A stretch of 64,000 nt of DNA, taken from contig BPKC01000001.1 of assembly GCA_026004935.1 (NCBI GenBank), positions 310,001 to 374,000 on the forward strand, written 5' to 3'. Shown in pieces: positions 26,299-37,667 of this stretch (the first letter of the stretch is position 1; each line of letters starts with the position of its first letter). The notes under the pieces are model-generated. The model saw only the letters and a program-made list of their open reading frames with translations, did no database searches and was not told the DNA's origin. Position numbers and translations under genes: made by a program. Source of the DNA: Rhodothalassiaceae bacterium. Its GTDB lineage: Bacteria > Pseudomonadota > Alphaproteobacteria > Sphingomonadales > Rhodothalassiaceae.

Positions 26299-26744
26299 TG
26301 GAGCCGGGATTTCTGGGCGCGGAAGCCTATCTGTGGGTGAAGGCGCTGCATGTGATGTCCGTCATCTTCTGGATGGCGGGCATGCTGATGCTGCCGCGCT
26401 ATTTCGTCTACCACTGGCAGGCGGAACCCGGCGGGCGCGAAGACCGCGCCTGGCGGGAGCGCGAGCGCCGGCTGCTGCGGATCATCATCAATCCGGCGAT
26501 GATCGCGGCCTGGCTGTTCGGGCTGGTGCTGGCGGCCCATCTCGGGTTCGCCGGCGGCTGGCTCCACGCCAAGCTCGCGCTCGTGCTGCTGCTGTCCGGC
26601 TTTCACGGCATGCTCGCGCGCTGGCGCAAGGCCTTCGCGAGCGGGCGCTATCCGAAGAGCGAAGGCTTCTTCCGGCTGGCGGGCGAGGTCCCGGCGCTCT
26701 TCGTCATCGCCGTCGTCATCCTCGTGATCGTCAAGCCGTTCTGA
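26298..26744 (+). CDS. hemJ: Protoporphyrinogen oxidase HemJ
   Basis: A 148-residue membrane protein of the HemJ (UPF0093) family, the non-flavin oxidase that turns protoporphyrinogen IX into protoporphyrin IX. About four transmembrane segments are visible. Conserved residues include the His in VKALHVMSVIFWMAG (residue 19) and the Lys of LHAKLALVLLLSGFHG. The ATG overlaps the hemE TGA by one base, so the two haem genes form an operon. Confidence 0.93.
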   Translation: MEPGFLGAEAYLWVKALHVMSVIFWMAGMLMLPRYFVYHWQAEPGGREDRAWRERERRLLRIIINPAMIAAWLFGLVLAAHLGFAGGWLHAKLALVLLLSGFHGMLARWRKAFASGRYPKSEGFFRLAGEVPALFVIAVVILVIVKPF

Positions 26745-26792
26745 TGTGGCGGCCGCGGCCCGCGTCGCGCGCGGCTCGCTGAGCCGCGGCGC

Positions 26793-26820
26793 TTGACAAC
26801 CGGCGCCGGCGTGCTATCTG
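26793..26820 (+). promoter_or_regulatory. Sigma-70-type promoter upstream of rho
   Basis: TTGACA at 26793-26798 and TATCTG at 26815-26820 are separated by 16 bp, a good housekeeping-type promoter in very GC-rich surroundings. The likely start near 26827 leaves a leader of about 175 nt before the rho ATG at 27005, consistent with the long, autoregulated rho leaders known in other bacteria. Confidence 0.55.
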
Positions 26821-27004
26821 GACGACAAGGGCTTCTTTCCCATTTCCAGACCGGTCCGCGAAGGCGCGGCGCATGCGCCCGCGGGCGGTTTCCCCGGTGA
26901 TGGATCTTCCGGACAATCCGACCACGGACATGGATCTCGGCAGGCTAGCGGACGGTGACACGCAGGCGGCGGCGCCCGTCGCCTCTCGGACAGGGACGAA
27001 CGGC

Positions 27005-28261
27005 ATGAATCTGCAGGAACTGAAGAAGAAGACGCCGCCGGAGCTGCTCGCGCTGGCGGAAGAGGTCGGTGTCGAGGATGCGAGCAGCCTGCGCAAGCAG
27101 GACATGATGTTCGCGATCCTGAAGAAGATGGCGGAAAAGGGCGAGGAGATCTCGGGCGGCGGCGTCATCGAGGTCCTGCAGGACGGCTTCGGCTTCCTGC
27201 GCTCGCCGGAGGCGAACTACCTGCCCGGGCCCGACGACATCTATGTGAGCCCCAGCCAGGTGCGCCGCTTCGGCCTGCGCACGGGCGATACCGTCGAGGG
27301 CCAGATCCGCGCACCCAAGGAAGGCGAGCGCTATTTCGCCCTCGTCAAGGTCAACACCATCAACTTCCAGGATCCGGAGCAGGCGCGCCACCGGGTGAAT
27401 TTCGACAATCTCACCCCGCTCTATCCGAACGAGCATCTGAAGCTCGATCCGGAGGATCCGACGGTGAAAGACCTCTCGCCCCGGGTCATCGATCTCGTCG
27501 CGCCGCTCGGAAAGGGCCAGCGGGCGCTCATCGTCGCGCCGCCGAGGACCGGCAAGACGATGCTGCTGCAGAACATCGCCCAGTCCATCACCCGCAACCA
27601 TCCCGAGGTCTATCTCATCGTGCTGCTCATCGACGAGCGGCCCGAGGAGGTGACCGACATGCAGCGCTCGGTCAAGGGCGAGGTGATCTCGTCCACCTTC
27701 GACGAGCCGGCCGCGCGTCATGTGCAGGTGGCCGAGATGGTGATCGAGAAGGCCAAACGCCTCGTCGAGCACAAGTTCGACGTCGTCATCCTGCTCGATT
27801 CCATCACGCGGCTCGCGCGCGCCTACAACACGGTGGTGCCGAGCTCGGGCAAGGTGCTCACCGGCGGTGTCGACGCCAATGCGCTGCAGCGGCCGAAGCG
27901 CTTCTTCGGCGCCGCGCGCAACATCGAGGAGGGTGGCTCGCTGTCGATCATCGCCACCGCCTTGATCGACACCGGCAGCCGCATGGACGAGGTGATCTTC
28001 GAGGAGTTCAAGGGCACCGGCAACTGCGAGATCGTGCTCGACCGCAAGGTGGCCGACAAGCGCATCTTCCCGGCGATCGACATCCTCAAATCCGGCACCC
28101 GCAAGGAGGAGCTGCTGGTGCCGAAGGAGCATCTGCACAAGATGTGGGTGCTGCGCCGCATCCTCCAGCCCATGGGCACGCAGGACGCCATCGAATTCCT
28201 GCTCTCCAAGCTGAAGGAGACCAAGTCCAACGAGGAATTCTTCGCCGCCATGAACCAGTAG
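27005..28261 (+). CDS. rho: Transcription termination factor Rho
   Basis: A 418-residue hexameric RNA helicase. Seen in order: the N-terminal Rho domain [20 protein letters not shown], the RNA-binding cold-shock-like domain with [22 protein letters not shown] (about 60-82), Walker [11 protein letters not shown] (about 176-185), Walker [17 protein letters not shown], and Q-loop and R-loop segments near [10 protein letters not shown]. The ATG at 27005 gives the standard family N-terminus; the frame is open 44 codons upstream but without conserved sequence. Many convergent gene ends in this window lack hairpins, which makes Rho-dependent termination likely there. Confidence 0.97.
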   Translation: MNLQELKKKTPPELLALAEEVGVEDASSLRKQDMMFAILKKMAEKGEEISGGGVIEVLQDGFGFLRSPEANYLPGPDDIYVSPSQVRRFGLRTGDTVEGQIRAPKEGERYFALVKVNTINFQDPEQARHRVNFDNLTPLYPNEHLKLDPEDPTVKDLSPRVIDLVAPLGKGQRALIVAPPRTGKTMLLQNIAQSITRNHPEVYLIVLLIDERPEEVTDMQRSVKGEVISSTFDEPAARHVQVAEMVIEKAKRLVEHKFDVVILLDSITRLARAYNTVVPSSGKVLTGGVDANALQRPKRFFGAARNIEEGGSLSIIATALIDTGSRMDEVIFEEFKGTGNCEIVLDRKVADKRIFPAIDILKSGTRKEELLVPKEHLHKMWVLRRILQPMGTQDAIEFLLSKLKETKSNEEFFAAMNQ

Positions 28262-28378
28262 GCGGGCGGCATCGGGTTTCTCGTTGATCGCATCCATTCC
28301 CGCCGGCGGACGGCTCCTCGCGAGCCGGGCTCCCTTGCGGAGGAAGCTCGCGCTTGCGCTCGTCCCGCCTCTTTCAAT

Positions 28379-28404
28379 GGAAAAATTAATATGCTATATT
28401 TTCC
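28379..28404. promoter_or_regulatory. AT-rich partial palindrome before the toxin-antitoxin operon
   Basis: A strikingly AT-rich 26-bp segment begins GGAAAA and ends TTTTCC, with a TATATT-like -10 element inside (about 28395-28400). It lies 16 bp before the antitoxin ATG, with AAGGAG between them. Inverted ends over a promoter fit autorepression by the Xre-type antitoxin. The centre is only partly symmetrical. Confidence 0.45.
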
Positions 28405-28420
28405 TGTGAAGGAGTGAGGC

Positions 28421-28810
28421 ATGAGAGCGGCGCACATTGTTGACGAGCGGCAGGCATCCGCCGAGGCGGCGGCCGTCGTCACCAAGGCCGTAGTGCGAGC
28501 GGCCGAGCGGCTCGGGCTTTCGGGCCGGGAGCTTGCGGCGGTTCTGGGCGTGAGCGAGGCGACGGTCTCGCGCATGAAGCGGGGGCGCCATCTGCTGCGT
28601 CCGGGTGAGAAGGCTTTCGAGCTGGCGGTGCTGTTCATCCGCATGTTCCGTTCTCTCGATGCCATCACGGGCGGGGATGAAGCCGTGGCCCGCGCCTGGC
28701 TGAGAAACACGAACAACGTGCTTGGTGCGCCGCCTGCCGAGAACATCCGCAGCATCGGGGGGCTTGTCGATGTCATCGCCTACCTGGACGGCCGACGCGC
28801 TCCGGTCTGA
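28421..28810 (+). CDS. Xre/MbcA/ParS-type antitoxin (DUF2384)
   Basis: A 129-residue antitoxin with an N-terminal helix-turn-helix (LGLSGRELAAVLGVSEATVSRM, about 33-54) and a C-terminal toxin-binding domain containing ALRSLDAITGG-like and WLRNTNNVLGAPP segments, typical of partners of RES toxins. AAGGAG precedes the ATG. Its stop lies 41 bp inside the toxin gene, which couples the two. It should neutralise the RES protein and repress its own promoter. Confidence 0.88.
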   Translation: MRAAHIVDERQASAEAAAVVTKAVVRAAERLGLSGRELAAVLGVSEATVSRMKRGRHLLRPGEKAFELAVLFIRMFRSLDAITGGDEAVARAWLRNTNNVLGAPPAENIRSIGGLVDVIAYLDGRRAPV

Positions 28811-29534
28811 GGTCCGACGGTTCAGGAGATCCGTCTGGCGCGCCGTCGAGGCCCAGCACATCGTCTCCACGCGCAAGCTCGTGGACAGTCTCGCCGAACA
28901 GCAGCTGCTTGAAGATATCATCGAGGCGAGCAAACCGGCCCTGCCACAGGAATGCCGGCATCTTCACTATCTGCTGGCCACCCCGTTCCGCTATGGCCGG
29001 AAGGCGCGGCCGAGCCGTTTCCGCGCATCCGGCGAGTCCGGCGTCTTCTACGCGAGCGAGCGGGTGGAAACGGCCGTCGCCGAGATGGCGTTCTACCGCC
29101 TGCTCTTCTTTGCCGAATCACCCGGCACGCCCTGGCCGGACCGGGCGCTGGAATACACGGCGTTTCAAGTGCGGATTACCACCGACCGTGCGCTGGATCT
29201 GACGCGCCCGCCGTTCAGCAGGGATGCGGCGTTGTGGACACGGCCGGCCGACCATTCCGCCTGTCAGACTCTCGGCCGCTCGGCACGCGAGGCCGGTGTT
29301 CAGGTGATCCGCTATGCGAGCGTCCGGGACCGGCCGTCGGGGCGGAATGTCGCCGTGTTGAGCTGCCTGGCCTTTGCCGGACCGCAACCGGTCGCAGTAG
29401 AGAGCTGGCGGCTGCTGTTCCTGGGAGACCGCGTGCAGGCGGTCCGGGATCATCCGCGCCTGAACCGGGAATGGCCGGTCTCCGATTTCGGGCGGGATCC
29501 CCGCCTCGCGCCGCTTCTTACGGGACCAGGATGA
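28770..29534 (+). CDS. RES-domain toxin
   Basis: A 254-residue RES-domain protein; characterised members degrade NAD+ and stop growth. The conserved core is seen as FRYGRKARPSRFRASGESGV, FYASERVETAVAEMAFYR and the later WTRPADHSACQTLGRSARE, which supply the Arg, Glu and Ser of the name. The ATG at 28770 has GGGGGG 7 bases upstream and overlaps the antitoxin by 41 bp. It is larger than many RES toxins because of an N-terminal helical region. Its 3' end overlaps the convergent quinone oxidoreductase gene by 17 bp. Confidence 0.87.
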   Translation: MSSPTWTADALRSEVRRFRRSVWRAVEAQHIVSTRKLVDSLAEQQLLEDIIEASKPALPQECRHLHYLLATPFRYGRKARPSRFRASGESGVFYASERVETAVAEMAFYRLLFFAESPGTPWPDRALEYTAFQVRITTDRALDLTRPPFSRDAALWTRPADHSACQTLGRSAREAGVQVIRYASVRDRPSGRNVAVLSCLAFAGPQPVAVESWRLLFLGDRVQAVRDHPRLNREWPVSDFGRDPRLAPLLTGPG

Positions 29535-30501
29535 CGCTGCCGGTGGTGGCGCGGGACTCGAGCAGGCGGTGGGCCTCGGCCGCCTTCTCCAGCGGCAGGC
29601 GTGCGGCGATCTGCGGGCGGATCACGCCGCGCTCCCACATCGCGAACACCCGCGCCGCGCCGTCGGCGATCTCCTCCCGCTCGGCATAGTAATCCATGAG
29701 AGAAGGGCGCGTGACGAAGACGGAGCCGGCCGCCGTCAGCTCCAGCAGCGAGACCGGCGGCACCGGGCCTGAGGCGTTGCCGAAGCTCACGAGCATGCCG
29801 CGCCGGCGAAGCGATGCGAGCGAATCCCGCCAGGTCGCCGCCCCGACGCCGTCGAAGACGACATCCACACCGCCCCCGCCCGTGATCTCCCGCACCCGCG
29901 CGGCTACCGGCTCCTCACGGTAGAGGATCACGTGATCGGCGCCGCGCGCGCGCGCAAGCGCCGCCTTCTCGTGCGATCCGACGGTGGTGATCACCGTCGC
30001 GCCCAGCGCCTTCAGCCACGGCAGCGCGAGATGGCCGACGCCGCCGGCGCCCGCATGGAAGAGCACCGTCATGCCGGGTTTGACCGGCGCACAGCGGCAG
30101 ACGAGATATTCCACGGTCGCGGCCTTGAGCATGATCGCGGCCGCCGTCTTGCAGTCCAGCCCTTCCGGCAGCCGCACGGCCCGCGCCGCCGGCACGACCC
30201 AGTATTCGGCGTAAGCGCCGACCGGTCCCAGAAACCCGCCGGCCCGCATGCCGGGCGTCCAGCCCGTGACACCCGGCCCCACGGCGTCGACGATCCCCGC
30301 CGCCTCCAGGCCGATGCCGCAGGGCGGATCGAGCGGATAGAGCCCGCTGCGGTGATAGGTATCGATGAAGTTGACGCCGGCCGCCTCGACGCGGATGCGG
30401 ATCTCGCCCGGCCCGGGTTCGGGAAGCGGCAGCGTTTCGGCGGCCAGCACCTCGGGCCCGCCGTGGCGCAGGAGGCGGATGGCGCGCATGGTCGCGGCCA
30501 T
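29518..30501 (-). CDS. NADPH:quinone oxidoreductase, zinc-free MDR family
   Basis: A 327-residue medium-chain dehydrogenase/reductase of the quinone-reductase (Qor) branch. It starts MAATMRAIRLLRHGGPEVL and has AGVNFIDTYHRSGLYP, the typical segment replacing the catalytic zinc ligands. The NADPH-binding motif is HAGAGGVGHLALPWLKALG. No structural-zinc cysteine cluster is visible. It probably reduces quinones or enones. It is followed upstream by other minus-strand enzymes and overlaps the RES gene tail by 17 bp. Confidence 0.88.
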   Translation of the reverse strand: MAATMRAIRLLRHGGPEVLAAETLPLPEPGPGEIRIRVEAAGVNFIDTYHRSGLYPLDPPCGIGLEAAGIVDAVGPGVTGWTPGMRAGGFLGPVGAYAEYWVVPAARAVRLPEGLDCKTAAAIMLKAATVEYLVCRCAPVKPGMTVLFHAGAGGVGHLALPWLKALGATVITTVGSHEKAALARARGADHVILYREEPVAARVREITGGGGVDVVFDGVGAATWRDSLASLRRRGMLVSFGNASGPVPPVSLLELTAAGSVFVTRPSLMDYYAEREEIADGAARVFAMWERGVIRPQIAARLPLEKAAEAHRLLESRATTGSVILVP

Positions 30502-30571
30502 GGCGGTTTCTCCCTGTTCGGGCGGGCGGTCCGGCCGGGGACCGATTCCGGCCGGCGCCGACCGGCCGCGG

Positions 30572-31273
30572 CTAGCGCTTCAGATGCTCGGCGAAGAAGT
30601 CCAGCGTGCGCCGGTTGGCGAGCTCGGCCACCTCCTTGTTGAAGGTGATGCCGTCCGGCCGGGCGAAGGCGTGATCGACGCCGGGATAGTCGTAGATGGT
30701 GACCCGCGGGTTCCCGTCCAGCGCCGCATGGATCTTCTTCTGCGCCGCCTTGTCGACGAACTGGTCCTCTTCGGCGATGTGCATCAGCAGGTAGCCGGCG
30801 ATGCTGTCCGCCTCCTCCAGATAGTTGTCGATGCCGACGCCGTAATAGCTGACGCTGGCGTCCACGCTCGTCCGGCAGGCGGTCAGATAGGCGAGCAGCC
30901 CGCCGAGACAGTAGCCGACGGCGCCGATCCGCCGCGTCACGGCGTCATGGCCGCGCAGGGTCTCGAGCGTCGCCGCGATGTCCTGGATGCCGAGATCGAC
31001 ATCGAAGGCCTTGTAGAGTTCGAAGGCCTTCTGCCACTCCTCGTCCGTCTTGTCGGTGAGCTCCACCCCGGGCTCGATGCGCCAGAAGAGGTCCGGGCAG
31101 AAGGCGACATAGCCCTCGCCCGCCAGCCAGTCGCAGATCCCGCGCATGCCGGCGTTCACGCCGAAGATCTCCTGGATCACGATGATGCCCGGCCCGCTCC
31201 CCGATTCGGGAAGGGCGAGATAGCCGCCGAAGCTGCCCGATCCGTCGCGTGCGGTGATGGTGAGCGTCGCCAT
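30572..31273 (-). CDS. Dienelactone hydrolase family protein
   Basis: A 233-residue alpha/beta hydrolase related to carboxymethylenebutenolidase. The nucleophile is Cys in AVGYCLGGLLAYL; the acid and base are in the DQFVDKAAQ and PGVDHAFARPDG regions, the last carrying the catalytic His. GIIVIQEIFGVNAGMRGI is the conserved N-terminal block with the Glu that activates the Cys. No other chloroaromatic-pathway gene is nearby, so the natural substrate is open. Confidence 0.88.
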   Translation of the reverse strand: MATLTITARDGSGSFGGYLALPESGSGPGIIVIQEIFGVNAGMRGICDWLAGEGYVAFCPDLFWRIEPGVELTDKTDEEWQKAFELYKAFDVDLGIQDIAATLETLRGHDAVTRRIGAVGYCLGGLLAYLTACRTSVDASVSYYGVGIDNYLEEADSIAGYLLMHIAEEDQFVDKAAQKKIHAALDGNPRVTIYDYPGVDHAFARPDGITFNKEVAELANRRTLDFFAEHLKR

Positions 31274-31393
31274 GTTCGTCCTCCCGAAACCGCCTCTTGC
31301 CTGGAATGCCGCCGCGCGGGCCTCGATCCCGCCGCGCGCCGGCCAATCTAGAGACCCGCGGGCGGCTTGAAAAGGGCCGCCCGCCGGCCGCCT

Positions 31394-31883
31394 TCAGCAG
31401 AGCAGCGCGCCCTCGTGCACCAGCAGCGCGCGCTTGGTCGCAACCCCGGCCGCGCCCGAATAGCCGACGAGCGCGCCGCGGCTTCCCACGACCCGGTGAC
31501 AGGGGATCAGGATCGGCAGCGGATTGCGCGCCACCGCCCGGCCGATGGCCCGCGGCGCGCTGCTGAGATCCCGGGCGAGCGCCCCGTAGGTCACGGTGTC
31601 GCCGAAGGGGATGGCACACAGCGCCCGCCAGACTCTCCGCTCGAAGGCGCTGCCGGCGGGTGAGAGCGGCAGCGTGAAGCGGGTCAGCCGCCCCGCGAAA
31701 TAGACGGCAAGCTGGGCGCGGGCCTCGGTGAGCAGGGGGTCGGCGGCCGCCTCGGGCAGGGCGCTTTCGCCCCAGTGCAGGCGGACCAGGGCATCGCCTT
31801 CGGCCACGAGAACGAGGCGGCCGACGGGGCTCGCCACCACCGCCGCCCGCGCGCCGGCGTGCTCCGGCCGGGTCCGATCCGCC

Positions 31884-31891
<8 letters not shown>
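31394..31891 (-). CDS. ogt: Methylated-DNA--protein-cysteine methyltransferase (Ogt type)
   Basis: A 165-residue suicide repair protein that removes alkyl groups from O6-alkylguanine. The active-site motif ILIPCHRVVG has the acceptor Cys131. The DNA-binding helix is YGALARDLSSAPRAIGRAVARNP and the C-terminal Glu-containing segment is RALLVHEGALL. There is no AraC domain, so it is the Ogt rather than the Ada type. The ATG at 31891 overlaps the end of the DUF255 gene by 8 bp. Confidence 0.93.
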
Positions 31892-33899
<2,008 letters not shown>

Positions 33900-33975
33900 C
33901 GGCCGGCTCTGGCGCTCTGCGGCGTTTTCCGGCAGACTCTAGCAGAAGCGCCGGAAGGCAGGAAGGACGGACGCC

Positions 33976-34224
33976 ATGAAGGTGGAGATCGCGATCGACT
34001 GCACGCCGGAGGAGCTGCGCCGCTTTCTCGGCCTGCCGGATGTGAGCGGGCTCAACCGCCGCTTCGAGGAGGCGGTGGAGAAGGTGGCCGGCGAGGCGAT
34101 GCCGGGGGCGGACGAGGTCGCGAAATGGATGCGCGCCTGGATGGGCCAGGCCGGCGAGGCGCAGAACGCCATGGCCGCCTGGGTGAAGATGTTCCAGGCC
34201 GGCGCGAAGGGCGGCGATGGCTGA
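33976..34224 (+). CDS. DUF6489-type small protein upstream of mnmE
   Basis: An 82-residue acidic protein beginning MKVEIAIDCTPEELRRFLGL, followed by helices with AKWMRAWMGQAGEAQNAM. It resembles a small family widespread in alphaproteobacteria (I recall it as DUF6489), sometimes noted for likeness to phasin-type helices. No signal peptide or membrane segment. GGAAGGA lies before the ATG. Its stop overlaps the mnmE start by 8 bp. Function unknown. Confidence 0.75.
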   Translation: MKVEIAIDCTPEELRRFLGLPDVSGLNRRFEEAVEKVAGEAMPGADEVAKWMRAWMGQAGEAQNAMAAWVKMFQAGAKGGDG

Positions 34225-35612
34225 CGGTCCGCGACCGGCATCCGCAAGCGCCGGCGCCGTGGCGGCGGGCGGGCCCGCGCGCGCGACCATCGCCGCGCTT
34301 GCGAGCGGGCGCGGGCGGGCCGGGGTCGCCGTCATCCGCGTGAGCGGACCCGGGGCCGCGGGCGTTCTGGACGCGCTGGGCGCCACGCGTGCGCGCGCCG
34401 AGCCCCGGCGGGCGCGGCTCGTGCGGCTCGTCGATCCGCGAGACGGCGGGCTTCTCGACCGCGCGCTCGCGCTGTGGTTTCCCGGGCCCGCGCTCGTATA
34501 CCGGCGAGGACGTCGCCGAGCTTCATGTCCACGGCGGCCCGGCCGTCGTCGCGGCGGTGCTGGAGGCGGTGACGGCGCTGCCGGGCGTGCGGCCGGCGGA
34601 ACCGGGGGAATTCACGCGCCGCGCCTTCGAGAACGGGCGCATGGATCTGGCCGCCGCCGAGGGCCTCGCCGATCTCGTCATGGCCGAAACGGAGGCCCAG
34701 CGGCGCCAGGCGCTGGCGCAGACGGCAGGGTTGCTGGGTGCGCGCATCGCCGGCTGGCAGGAGCGGGTGCTGGATGCGGCGGCGCGCATCGAGGCGCTGC
34801 TCGATTTCGCGGACGAGGAGATCGGCGACGAGGAGGGCATCGTTGCGGCCGTGCGCGCGGAGCTGGCCGCGCTTGCCGGCGAGCTCGATGCGGCGCTGAA
34901 GGATGCCGCGCGCGGGCGCCGGATCCGCGACGGCCTGACGGTCGTCATCCTCGGGCCGCCGAACGCCGGAAAATCCACGCTTCTCAACGCCCTGGCCGAG
35001 GAGGACGTGGCGATCGTCTCGCCCGAGCCCGGCACCACCCGCGACGCCGTCACCGTGCGGCTGGATCTGGCCGGCGTGCCGGTTTCGCTGGTGGACACCG
35101 CGGGCCTGCGCGAGGAGGCGGGCGCGGTCGAGCGCGAGGGCATCCGGCGGGCGCTGGCCCATGCGGGCCGGGCGGATCTCGCGCTGTGGCTGGAGCCGGT
35201 GGACGGCGGGGCGGCGGCCGCGCGTCCACCCGCCGGGACCACCCTCTGGCGCGTCGTGACCAAGATCGATCTCGACCCCGCGCGGCCCCCCGGGCGGCTC
35301 GGGGAGGGGAGCTTCGCGATCTCGGCGAAGACCGGCGCGGGGCTTGATGCGCTGCTGGCGGCGCTGCGGACATGGGTGGAGGATGCGACCGCCGGCCCGC
35401 CCGCGGTCGTCACCCGCCTGCGCCACGAGCGGGCGCTGGCGGAGGCGCGGGCGGCGCTCGCCGAGGCCGAGACGGCGCTGGGCGCGGGCGATCCGCTGCT
35501 CGGGGCCGAGGCGCTGCGGCGCGCGGATGCGGCGCTCGGCCGGATCACGGGCCGCGGCGGGGTCGAGGACATGCTCGACCGGCTGTTCGCCGAGTTCTGC
35601 ATCGGCAAATAG
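34217..35612 (+). pseudogene. mnmE: tRNA modification GTPase MnmE, interrupted by a +1 frameshift (probable sequence error)
   Basis: With MnmG this GTPase makes 5-carboxymethylaminomethyl-uridine at tRNA position 34. The N-terminal frame from 34217 reads TIAALASGRGRAGVAVIRVSG up to WFPGP. The sequence then continues one base later as PRSYTGEDVAELHVHGG. The switch lies at about 34481-34492 (CCCGGGCCCGCG) and removing one C restores one protein of about 464 residues. Downstream parts are intact: VILGPPNAGKSTLLNAL, GTTRDAV, VDTAGLREEAG, TKIDLD and the C-terminal FCIGK with its zinc/active-site Cys. A real null allele is less likely than a base-calling error, since every other motif is conserved. 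Confidence 0.88.
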
Positions 35613-35624
35613 GACGGGCCGGCG

Positions 35625-35640
35625 CGTTTCACGTGAAACG
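35625..35640. promoter_or_regulatory. parS: parS centromere site between mnmE and mnmG
   Basis: CGTTTCACGTGAAACG is a perfect 16-bp palindrome matching the ParB site consensus TGTTTCACGTGAAACA except at the outermost bases. It lies 12 bp after the mnmE stop and 3.6 kb before parB, where origin-proximal parS sites are expected. Confidence 0.9.
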
Positions 35641-35753
35641 GGCCGGCGGCCGCGGCGGGGCCGCCTTGGCTTTGCGCGCGCGAATCGCGTATGGAGCGCG
35701 CCGGACCCGTCGGGGCGCATCCCATGGTCCAGGACGAGGACGGAGAGCGGCAG

Positions 35754-37667
35754 GTGGCGCAGGACTTCGACGTGATCGTGGTGGGCGGCGGGCATGCCGG
35801 CTGCGAGGCGGCCGCGGCGGCGGCCCGCATCGGCGCGCGCACGGCTCTCGTCACCCACAGCATCGCCACCATCGGCGCGATGTCCTGCAATCCCGCGATC
35901 GGCGGGCTCGGCAAGGGCCATCTGGTGCGCGAGATCGACGCGCTCGACGGCCTGATGGGCCGGATCGCCGATCAGGCGGGCATCCATTTCCGGATGCTGA
36001 ACCGCTCCAAGGGTCCCGCGGTCTGGGGGCCGCGCGCGCAGGCGGACCGCAAGGTCTATGCCGCCCGCATGCGGGAGGCGCTGATCGGACAGGAGAATCT
36101 GACCATCGTCGAGGGCGCGGTCGGCGACCTGATCCTGATCCAGGGCGCGCCGCCGCGGCTTGCCGGCGTGCTGCTGGAGGACGGGCGGGCGCTGCGGGCC
36201 CCGCGGGTCGTGATCACCACCGGCACCTTCCTGCGCGGGCTGATCCATCGCGGCGAAGAGCGGCAGGCGGCCGGGCGCATCGGCGAGCCGCCGGCGGTCC
36301 GCCTGGCCGAGACCTTCGTGCGGATCGGCTTTCCCCTCGGCCGGCTGAAGACCGGCACGCCGCCGCGCCTGAGGCGCGACAGCATCGACTACGCGGGACT
36401 GGCGGTCCAGCCGGGCGACGATCCGCCGGAGCCCTTTTCGGCGCTCACCGATACGCTTCCGCTGCCGCAGACCGTCTGCCACATCACCCGCACGACGCCC
36501 CGCACGCATGAGATCATCCGCGCCAATCTGCACCGCGCGCCCATGTATTCCGGGCGGATCCGCTCGCGCGGGCCCCGCTACTGCCCCTCGATCGAGGACA
36601 AGGTGGTCCGCTTCGCCGCACGCGACAGCCACCAGATCTTCCTCGAGCCCGAAGGGCTGGACAGCCCGCTCGTCTATCCCAACGGTATCTCGACCAGCCT
36701 GCCGGCGGAGGTCCAGGAGGAGATGGTGCGGTCGATCCCCGGCCTAGAGCGGGCGGAGATCGCGCAATACGGCTATGCGATCGAATACGATTTCGTCGAT
36801 CCGCGGGCGCTGTGGCCGACGCTGGAGACGAAGGCGGTGGCCGGCCTCTTCCTCGCCGGCCAGATCAACGGCACGACCGGCTATGAGGAGGCGGCGGCCC
36901 AGGGGCTGGTGGCCGGAGCGAATGCGGCGCTTTCTCTGGCGGGGGAAGGGGAGATGGCCGGCGAGGCGCTGCTGGCCGCGGACCGCGTGCTGCTGCCGCG
37001 CCGGCAGGATTCCTACATCGGCGTGCTGATCGACGATCTGACCACCCTCGGCGTGGATGAGCCCTACCGCATGTTTACGAGCCGGGCCGAATACCGGCTG
37101 CGGCTGAGGGCGGACAATGCGGATCAGCGGCTCACCGGCCTCGGCATCCGCCTCGGCCTCGTGGGGCCGGAACGCGCGCGCCGCCACCGCGCGCGCATGA
37201 CCGCGCTGGCCGAGGGCCGCCGCCTGCTCGAGAGCCTGACGCTGACCCCCGCCGAGGCGCGCCGCCACGGGCTGAAGCTCGGCGCCGACGGCCGCCGGCG
37301 CAGCGCCTTCGATCTTCTCGCGCTGCCCGACGTGGACATCGGCGTGCTGCGGCGGATCTGGCCCGCGGAGCTTGCGGGGCTTGCCGAAGAGGCGGCCCGG
37401 CAGCTCGCGATCGACGCCCGCTACGCCCACTACGTGGCGCGGCAGGAGGCGGATCTGCAGGCGCTCGCCCGCGATCAGGGCGTGGTGCTGCCCGCGGATC
37501 TCGATTACGCCGCGATCGCCGGGCTGTCCAACGAGATGCGCGAGAAGCTCGCGGCCCACCGGCCGGCGACCCTGGCGGCGGCCGCCCGCATCCCGGGGGT
37601 GACGCCGGCCGCGCTCACCGCCGTTCTCGTGCATCTGAAGACGCGCAGGCTGACCGATGCGGCCTGA
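35754..37667 (+). CDS. mnmG: tRNA uridine-5-carboxymethylaminomethyl synthesis enzyme MnmG (GidA)
   Basis: An FAD protein of about 637 residues, partner of MnmE. The dinucleotide motif [20 protein letters not shown] follows the start; [23 protein letters not shown] is the diagnostic second block and [19 protein letters not shown] the C-terminal signature. GTG at 35754 is preferred because GGAGAG lies 5 bases upstream and the family N-terminus follows directly; ATGs at 35691 and 35724 remain possible. The 3' end overlaps rsmG by 11 bp. Confidence 0.95.
   Translation: MAQDFDVIVVGGGHAGCEAAAAAARIGARTALVTHSIATIGAMSCNPAIGGLGKGHLVREIDALDGLMGRIADQAGIHFRMLNRSKGPAVWGPRAQADRKVYAARMREALIGQENLTIVEGAVGDLILIQGAPPRLAGVLLEDGRALRAPRVVITTGTFLRGLIHRGEERQAAGRIGEPPAVRLAETFVRIGFPLGRLKTGTPPRLRRDSIDYAGLAVQPGDDPPEPFSALTDTLPLPQTVCHITRTTPRTHEIIRANLHRAPMYSGRIRSRGPRYCPSIEDKVVRFAARDSHQIFLEPEGLDSPLVYPNGISTSLPAEVQEEMVRSIPGLERAEIAQYGYAIEYDFVDPRALWPTLETKAVAGLFLAGQINGTTGYEEAAAQGLVAGANAALSLAGEGEMAGEALLAADRVLLPRRQDSYIGVLIDDLTTLGVDEPYRMFTSRAEYRLRLRADNADQRLTGLGIRLGLVGPERARRHRARMTALAEGRRLLESLTLTPAEARRHGLKLGADGRRRSAFDLLALPDVDIGVLRRIWPAELAGLAEEAARQLAIDARYAHYVARQEADLQALARDQGVVLPADLDYAAIAGLSNEMREKLAAHRPATLAAAARIPGVTPAALTAVLVHLKTRRLTDAA

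Noticed and set aside
28300-28345. Hairpin CGGCTC-CTCGC-GAGCCG after rho as a terminator
   Set aside because: Only six base pairs and no T-run follow it.
34332-36632. Open frame of 766 codons on the minus strand
   Set aside because: Covers mnmE and mnmG antisense; the plus-strand genes are certain.
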